DNA of 64,000 bases. Origin: Andrena cerasifolii. Taxonomy: Eukaryota > Arthropoda > Insecta > Hymenoptera > Andrenidae. Below the pieces are notes generated by a model. The model searched no databases. It saw nothing but the letters and a program-made list of their open reading frames with translations, and was not told where the DNA came from. The stretch lies in the NCBI RefSeq assembly GCF_050908995.1, contig NC_135118.1, forward strand, positions 4,650,001 to 4,714,000. The letters run 5' to 3'. The position numbers and the translations under genes are program-made. Below, in pieces: positions 57,594 to 64,000 of the stretch. Within the stretch, counting starts at the first letter, position 1; the number at the start of each line of letters is the position of its first letter.

Positions 57594-57875
57594 CGTGGCG
57601 GCAACGTTGCAGGATGGTTGCAGTAACCTTGCAGGGTTGCATGGTTACCAGCGCGATGTGGATGTTACGTTACTGCGACGTTGCCGTGCAACATTGCACG
57701 GGGCGGACATAGAATTATTGCTGCATAGTTGCATCAATGTTGCGGTGCAATATTGCGCGGCAACGTTCCTACAATATTTCTGCAACGTTACGGCAACGTT
57801 TGGTAACATTCCCACAATGTTGCGCCAGTATTGCGGCAACGTTGCTGCAATGTTGCCGCAATGTTGCTGCAACTA
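57594..57875. repeat. Degenerate minisatellite of GCAACGTTGC-like words
   Basis: GCAACGTTGC, GCAACATTGC, GCAATGTTGC and half-words TTGCAGG or GCAACGTT recur roughly every 10-25 bases across the interval, with irregular spacing. Because the core word is its own reverse complement, all six reading frames are affected alike (frames 57595-57909 plus and 57645-57872 minus are both open). The tract is missing from the copy at 10210. Confidence 0.7.
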
Positions 57876-58352
57876 CCATTTGAACTTAAAATATTTCCGT
57901 TGTTTGTAATGATACGAGAAAATGTCTAAGGAAAACAATGTTTGCTTCACAGAGACAATTATTCTGACAGAGACGATTTTTGTCTCAAGGTTATATTTCC
58001 CGAAATTTCAAGATCATCGATGGTTTTTTTAATGGGATGGCGTATTTTCATTACTGTAACGTTATAGCAAATAAAAATACAAATTCAGCCATGTATAATA
58101 TGTTGTCGTTTTTGTCTAGCAATCATTTTTTTCCTGAGATATTTTAAGTTTAAATGTTAGGTGAGTCACCCTGTATATTTTAATGCGTAGAATGACACAT
58201 GGTGGAAGTTGTAGTACATACCTACTAGTGTTACAAAACCCTAATGGAGTTTGTCAAAATGAGTCTTCGTTTTTGAATAATTTGAGTTGAAAGTTTTGCA
58301 TGGTAGAAGTATAAGTTCGAATACGTTAGCATTCTTGTATTATCGCAGCTTA

Positions 58353-58412
58353 TTGTAGCTGCGGCGGTAAAGTGTTCACCTACGACGCTACAGGTCGCCG
58401 GTTCGAATCCCC
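58353..58412 (+). other. tRNA-like segment with RNA polymerase III box A and box B words
   Basis: TAGCTGCGGCG (58356-58366) resembles box A, and GGTTCGAATCC (58400-58410) is a perfect box B. The start-to-start spacing of 44 bases is that of a tRNA. Between them lies GTAAAGTGTTCACCTACGAC, as in the D-arm and anticodon region of tRNA-derived SINE heads. No proper acceptor stem can be formed, so this is not a functional tRNA gene. It may be a SINE head captured by the element, or a promoter that drives transcription of the element. Confidence 0.55.
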
Positions 58413-58623
58413 TTGGGGGAAAAGAATTTTCTTTGAGAAAAAGAAAGCACACAAGCTTTATGATTCTGCACACATATATATAATACACACCGTTATTTAT
58501 AATTTTGGCCCTACTGCCTGAAACGTTGCAGGGGGCGGACATAGAATTATTACGGCAACGTTGCGTGCAATCTTGCACTGCAACCATTCTGTAACTTTGC
58601 TGCAACGTGAGTGTGCTGGCGTA

Positions 58624-61516
58624 GGTACCTTCTCATGCATAGAACCGAAACCACAAATTAAATTGCAATAACAGCTCCACTATAATTCCACATAGTAATT
58701 CCAGGCTTGCGTACACATTGTTACTAATTCTTAATTATTTCTACGATTGGCTACTTCGATCCCTACTCATGCAAAATCTAGCAAAGACAAAACACTGGCC
58801 TGAATCTCCCAAAAATATTTTAATCACTACGCCCTACCCCATGCACTTAGCACATTACCATACATAGTACCACAGATTACCTGCACGAAGCATTTCAGCC
58901 AAATCGATGCCCCGTACCTCTTACATTTCCTTCGTAAGAATTCGCGCGCAAAAGTTGGGGGAATATTACGTAAATCGGTGAGAACGTTTTCATAAATAAA
59001 TGAGATAAAGAGACACGCGAGAGCCTCGAAAATTCGCCGATTACGAGACGAAGGTGGATGAATGCGAGGCCCGCGGATGGTTAACGTTAAAGGACGCCCG
59101 CGTCGGCGTCGCCGCGGCCATTACGAAATCAGCGATGCGATGATAAATGTGTTTTCCGTCATAGTTTATGAAGCCGATAAACGCGTCCGATGCCGCATGA
59201 ATTGCTAATGGAAAATGCTATTGACAAACGTGGCTGTGTAAATCAACCGGGCCGAGTGGAATTCGCGATGTGGGCTGCGGCCACGTCGGAGCTTTCGTTC
59301 CTTGGAGGCTCGTCCGCGCGGAGGCGGTGGGGTTCGCCAATAATTGTTGATATTTAACTCTCGGATGGCGGAAATCTTTGTTGCACACGCGAATCACACG
59401 GCTGTGAGTCATGGCAGTCGACCATCGTCCGTTTCGTTATTACTATTATTGTCGTTGTTGGCGACTTTATGACGCAACACAGCGGAAACATGTGCTGCTG
59501 GTTACGAAAGTGGCCCGAGACCAAAATCGGAGAAATGGAATTTAGTGCTCATTCAGATCAATCCGATACGAGATAAGCAATAAAATCAACCTTTCCCCAT
59601 CTCTGACGTACAATTCGACTTACTATCGTTACTTTCCGATGATTTTAATAATTTGCGTTACGTAATCACAAGTTTCTTAATAATTATAATAATAGGTCTA
59701 GGTTGCGCCAGTGCGATACTTATACACGTCTGCCTATTAAGGACCAATGACTCACGAGAAGCATAAAGATAACTGTAAATGTAGGTCGCAAATGACGAAT
59801 TGCAGAAAACTTGCTGTGGGCAAAACTAGCCATAGAAACGCTAAAAACTACGTATGCTGTACGTGTCGTGCTGGGTACAGGACGGAGTAGGAATGTTTCG
59901 GTTATTAGGAACAGCAGAGAAGGATGGAGGATCTTATGACACGTTCGAAGTAACACGAGTTGCTCGCTCAGTGCACTCTAAGAAAAGGTTGAGGGAAGGA
60001 GTCTGGGACATACATGTAGCCACTTAGCGGGGGAGGGAATCGGAATATACAGTGGGAATATTGTCTAGGAAGAAAAAGATTGCAAGCTCGGGGTACGATG
60101 AGGAGAAATGCACGGTACGTATAATTGGGAACGTTGGGCATTCCGAACGGTAGGATGAAAGACCTAGGCAGGATATGTAATCCACTGTAGGCAATGAAAA
60201 CCATTTCACAGGGGGTAGAGAAATATCATTATCATGGTACTCGTTTAATTCCACTTAATCGTCCATAGAGGTGATCCATCAATTGTTCCGAGCAACGCAA
60301 TATTGTATACGACTGGAGCTCGCGTTGCATCAGGAGCAGCGATCCAGGCCAATTAACGCATTGGCAAATAAACGGATGATTCTTCGGTTCGAGCCGGTCC
60401 GCGGCTAGCTGTCTCAAGAGGCCTCATTAACCGTGGTCCGCCAATTATATAATAATAAGCTAATAATAATTGCATTGCCGTTGCATCAGCCCACCGACCA
60501 GCACCGGAGTGGACGAATAAATTAAGGACTAACTTCCCTCTTACGACGCCCTCGTCCAGACTGCACGTCAAGCTGCATACAGTACCCGGTCTTAAGTGCA
60601 TTTTTAAGCACCTCGCCTGTCCCCGTGGCCGGATATGACAAAACGCGCTGGGCCCCTCTGCGGCGATTAAAAGCCATTACGTAGCGATTATTATTGATTC
60701 TGCGAATATTACGGCTGATTCGGTAACGAGGCGCGCGCTCGATGGGGTGGTGACTACTACCTAGGTGAACAGTCACGCGTCCGAGGTCGTGTCTCAGTCG
60801 CAATTTGTGGGTGCATCGTTCCGCACCCGGGAGATATGTTGTTTAGATGATGGATCCAAAGTTAATTCACCTAAGGCAGATAGAAGAGCGCTGTATTAAA
60901 TTGATTTCAGTCGCAAAACTATCGGATATCCTTCTTTCTGGATAAAATAACAAACCTTGCATTGCTTCTATTGCGCTCCTGAATATGGAAGAACTAAATT
61001 TTTCATTTCTGCTATCTCTGACGTAGAATATTCATTTTATTCATGTATCTATGTATTTATGGATTGTATTAAGCTCTTTCCACACCACCAATGTCTGGTC
61101 TATATATAGGCTGCATCTCGGTTATTACGCAGCGGCATATTACTGGAGGATGTCGTAGAAAAAGGTTCCCTACTTGTGGCTATTCCTTTGTGGTGTGTAT
61201 GTTTATGCAAGGTGGAGTTGGCGAATATTTTAAAAATTTACCTATGTGAGATTTCTGTTTTCCAGCGACTGTTTGGTATCGAAGGTCTTCTAAGTGGAGT
61301 TGTTGAAGTTATATTAAGGACGCTATGTATTATTTGGGATGTATACATTTTATTTAATAATTAGCTTAGAAATTGATTTAAATAGGTACGAGTTTATGCG
61401 AATCGAGTAAGCAATTGAATTTTGCTTTATTACCCTACAAACAAATAGCAGAAGAGCTTGCTTATTGATTTTTTTCCATGTAGATTAGAAACTTGTACAA
61501 AGTGAAAGTACAATAA
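58624..61516. other. Intergenic; GC-rich blocks 58930-59480 and 60240-60840
   Basis: The frames in 59218-60803 overlap on both strands without domains. GGCCAATTAACGC, GCCAATTATATAATAATAAGC and TTACGTAGCGATTATTATTG style words in GC-rich context recall conserved non-coding DNA. The rest is plain. Confidence 0.3.
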
Positions 61517-61692
61517 AGCCGGGAATCCACCGGGAAGCTAAGCTAAGCTATGCGATGCGATGCTATGCCATGCTACGTTTTAAAAAAAATTAGCTTCATT
61601 ACATTCTTATGGAACCGTTTCCACCAAAAGCTACATTAAAACATAGCATCGCATAGCACAGTTTAGCTTAGCTTCCCGGTGGATTCCTGGCT
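61517..61692. mobile_element. 176-bp MITE with TAA duplication (PIF/Harbinger-like)
   Basis: TAA lies at 61514-61516 and 61693-61695. The left end AGCCGGGAATCCACCGGGAA and the right end (inverted AGCCAGGAATCCACCGGGAA) match with one mismatch. Pairing continues through GCTAAGCTAA and the words GCGATGCTATG / CATAGCATCGC. A 4-6-base slip repeat (GCTAA, GCGAT) fills the arms. Non-coding. Confidence 0.75.
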
Positions 61693-64000
61693 TAAGCCGT
61701 AAGAGGTTCATTCCACGAGCATCCAGCAAAATAACATATGTGAGTCGAACAAATTTCGAAAACTTCATAGATGTAATTGCATCCTATATTTATATAACCA
61801 ATTAGAAAAACATAATATACACTTTTGCGCAACATATTTAGTAAAAAAATGAAACGCTACGTAAAAAACGAATAAATTAACATGAAAATGTAGATTTATT
61901 ATTTTCTCCGCTATTCCTGATTTCCAAAAGAACTATTTCCATTTGCAAAAAATTATGTGCGGTTGCATAACAGAAATTAAGTGCCTTTAGCACCCACTGA
62001 AAGCCACAACAGTGGTATGCCCTGGTATCACATAAGAAACCTCGTTGAAGCTTGAAAAGTTAGGAAACATCTGTGTCTCTAACAGTAATTCTTCGGGAAC
62101 TATACGTATAACGTGAAACACTGTGTCATCTTGTATATTTATAAATAAATAAGTGACTTTTTTCATTCTGCATTACCATCACAAATAGGTATATCCCCCA
62201 CCCCCCACATTGATGTCATAAACACGGCAATACAAATAATAACGAGAATAATAAGGACTATGAAAAATACAGTCTTTTTTTCCTTATAGAGTCAGAACAC
62301 CGCACTGCACGCTGGAATCTCCTCTCTTATGAAACTCATATCGCCGCAGCGTGTGACCTTAAAGTCCGCGATCGATTCGATTGTGCCGCGGGAGATCGGT
62401 TGCATAAATAGCCGCGGTTTGATTTACAGGTGTAACGCGCCGCGTTCCCGCGCGTTTCGATTTTTAATACGGCCGGTCGCGTTGATTTATCATCCTACTG
62501 GTGGCATTTCCATAATTTATGGGAAAATACGGCGGATTTATGGATTTCGATGAGCGTGCGCGCGCGCGCGCGCCTTCGATAAAATACAAACGCGCAACTA
62601 TTCCATCGGGGACGAGGATAAGCGGCGCGGCGAACCTTCGAATAGTAATCCGAGATGAAATCGCCACTTCTGGCATCGGCGTAAAAACACGCCGAGACGG
62701 TGCCTCGCAAACAGAACATTAAACCTGATACTTTTCCTTCATTTAACTGGCTGATTTCTAAGGCCATTTAGGAACACGATGCCGACAACAAGTGTTCGGG
62801 TAAACTTGCCGATACTTTTCCTGCGGGCAGTCGAGCGCCTGATACAGCCTGCCAGATTTGCGATAGCAGAAATACCATCGGCACATGTACCGCGGTAGAA
62901 TAACTGAGAAGTCACTTTGGTTGAAGAATTGGCCCCTTTCACATCAAGTAACGTCATCCATAGTAAACACTGCAGAATTCATAGTTCGTACAGTTAGATG
63001 AATTACCTACTGCTTTGCAAGTGATTTTACTATATTATTTCCTATTGCAAAGTAATCTACATTTAATAAGCTGCAGCGCCGAGAGAAAGTAGGTAGGTGG
63101 GTAGGTGCCTATCACTGATCGAGGAGCGAGTAAGTTGGAGCACGAAGGGACACCTGGGCCTGGCACACTTGGTTCCTAATACAATACTGATCGTTTAACG
63201 ACGTCCCTTCAAAGAAGACACAGCTATCCTCTAGTCCAATAAAACAGACGGAGTCATCCAGTACCTAACCAAAAGTTGCTTTCCATCACGCGAGCCAACT
63301 GACCAGGTCTAAGAGCCGCGACACGTCGAACAAAATGGCACGCCGCGGACGCAGGTGCGCGTGCCGCGAAAGGAGAAATATGATGTTGAATTTTTCCCGG
63401 ATCCACGGCCGGGGCAGCGCGGTATGCGCGTTTATTGTTAGCAAAAGGGCCGCGACCGTGGTAAAAACAGTGGCCTGGGATTCCATTTCTAAGGCCCAAT
63501 TACTCGTGTCATTACACTTGCGGATTCCTGGAGCGCGAGTGCGCCGGCTCGCAGCGACTCGCGGCTCGCAGCGGCGGCTGGGCAAGACTTACCCGGCCGA
63601 GTTCTTTTTCTTTTCAGCGGCCGCGAGGCCTCTGCTTATGTAGAAGCGGTTTCAAATCTGGTTAGGCTCGGCCTGCAATTTTGTAATCCATAAACGTCTC
63701 TCATATGGCGCGTGCTCCAGTTCCATGTATGGCGAAAAACCGCGGCTGCCCTTGTTGCTGATCGCCTTCGCGAGCGTTGCGTTGCGACAGCCTCGCGTTT
63801 CTCCGGGTTTCTATCATATTCCGCGCGCGATTACCTTATACAATCGCCATCCAGGTGATCGCACGCCGAGGGAACGGACGAAATGGGGGTAGGGGGCGAC
63901 CGGGGCATCCATTTCGGGCCCAGACGGTTGGGACGCTGCCGGTGCCGCGCGGTGGTCCTCGAATTACGGTGAATATTTCGATTGGATCTCGTCACTCGGG
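61693..64000. other. Intergenic; GC-rich blocks 62320-62920 and 63300-64000
   Basis: Contains an alternating CG run (about 62556-62573) and a short GTAGGTAGGTGGGTAGGT tract (about 63089). A pyrimidine-rich TTCTTTTTCTTTTCAG near 63602 looks like a splice acceptor, but the downstream frame has no recognisable coding content. Frames at 62329-62957 and 63254-63643 overlap on both strands and have no domain. The window ends inside the GC-rich block. Confidence 0.3.

Larger units (their letters stand above)
57575..58623 (+). mobile_element. GCAACGTTGC-rich element with an internal tRNA-like segment, fuller copy
   Basis: The ends TACGCCCATACAGCACACT and the inverse of AGTGTGCTGGCGTA form an imperfect terminal inverted repeat, with GCAACG words just inside both. 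From about 57960 to 58620 it is a close inverse match to 10210-10932. The word GTGAGTCACCCTGTATATT near 58162 and TCTCAAGGTTATATTTCCCG near 57984 occur in both copies. There is no transposase. Target duplication is not clear. Confidence 0.6.

Noticed and set aside
57595..57909. 104-codon frame rich in repeated leucine, glutamine and cysteine words
   Set aside because: By-product of the self-complementary GCAACGTTGC minisatellite, which keeps frames open on both strands.
58353..58412. Functional tRNA gene
   Set aside because: Box A and box B words are present but no acceptor stem or good anticodon stem can be formed, and the segment lies inside a repeated element.
63598..63620. Splice acceptor before an exon
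   Set aside because: A polypyrimidine tract followed by CAG is present, but the downstream sequence is GC-rich with no recognisable coding content and no paired donor.
1..64000. CRISPR arrays, bacterial operons, ribosome binding sites or viral genes
   Set aside because: Nothing in the window has regular spaced repeats of CRISPR type, prokaryotic gene organisation or recognisable viral proteins; the sequence is eukaryotic intergenic DNA.

Overview
The window reads as intergenic DNA from an arthropod nuclear genome, with no intact gene that I can support. The mix of AT-rich ground, sharply bounded GC-rich blocks full of undepleted CpG, many short inverted-repeat DNA transposons, and only short stop-limited reading frames points to an insect. 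A hymenopteran (ant, bee, wasp or sawfly) is my best guess, an inference from composition only. The longest reading frame (249 codons, 23243-23992 minus) is proline/serine-rich and lies in purine-skewed GC-rich DNA. It looks like a compositional artefact.

What can be supported is a dense layer of mostly non-autonomous class II elements. (1) TTAA-flanked inverted-repeat elements: 1050-1782, 3011-3413, 15071-15806, 20692-21135, 39027-39391, 39492-39779, 45681-45968, 46165-46878, 54824-55530, with 12960-14056 and a decayed relative at 50737-51432 probable. Most begin TTAAGGGG and are long fold-backs. (2) TA-flanked elements with GGGG-type termini: 11697-12529, 16508-19197, 29459-29812, and the right end of one at 1037. 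(3) Other TA-flanked elements: a near-perfect palindrome at 54224-54794, two pogo/Tigger-like MITEs at 24992-25184 and 50507-50729, and 47491-47681. (4) Three tiny palindromic MITEs with TTA/TAA target duplications, PIF/Harbinger-like: 4905-5047, 25731-25842, 61517-61692. (5) A hAT-like MITE with a perfect 8-bp duplication at 7068-7287. (6) A 1-kb element rich in GCAACGTTGC-like words that carries a tRNA-like segment, present twice in opposite orientation (10210-10932 and 57575-58623). Only two protein fossils are recognisable: the C-terminal end of a mariner transposase (22384-22660) and a decayed PHD-type zinc finger (4755-4890 minus).

Layout: 1-5600 is dominated by nested elements. 5600-7500 holds a GC-rich block and a three-unit, ~155-bp tandem array broken by the hAT MITE. 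7500-11690 is mostly plain AT-rich sequence plus the first tRNA-like element. 11697-19197 is a dense transposon zone, including a ~1.1-kb hairpin (18075-19175). 19200-26000 mixes small MITEs, the mariner fossil and a large GC-rich block. 26000-32100 is largely featureless. 32121-33176 is a large inverted-repeat element. 33600-35790 is a long GC-rich block. 36360-46880 holds dispersed repeats and three TTAA families. 47490-58620 holds further MITEs, the nested cluster at 54224-55618 and the second tRNA-like element. 58930-64000 alternates GC-rich blocks with plain sequence.

The GC-rich blocks contain few transposons and many TAAT/ATTA homeodomain-type words. They could be conserved regulatory DNA of a distant developmental gene, but nothing here proves that. 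All element classes are inferred from termini and target duplications read by eye; no database comparison was possible.
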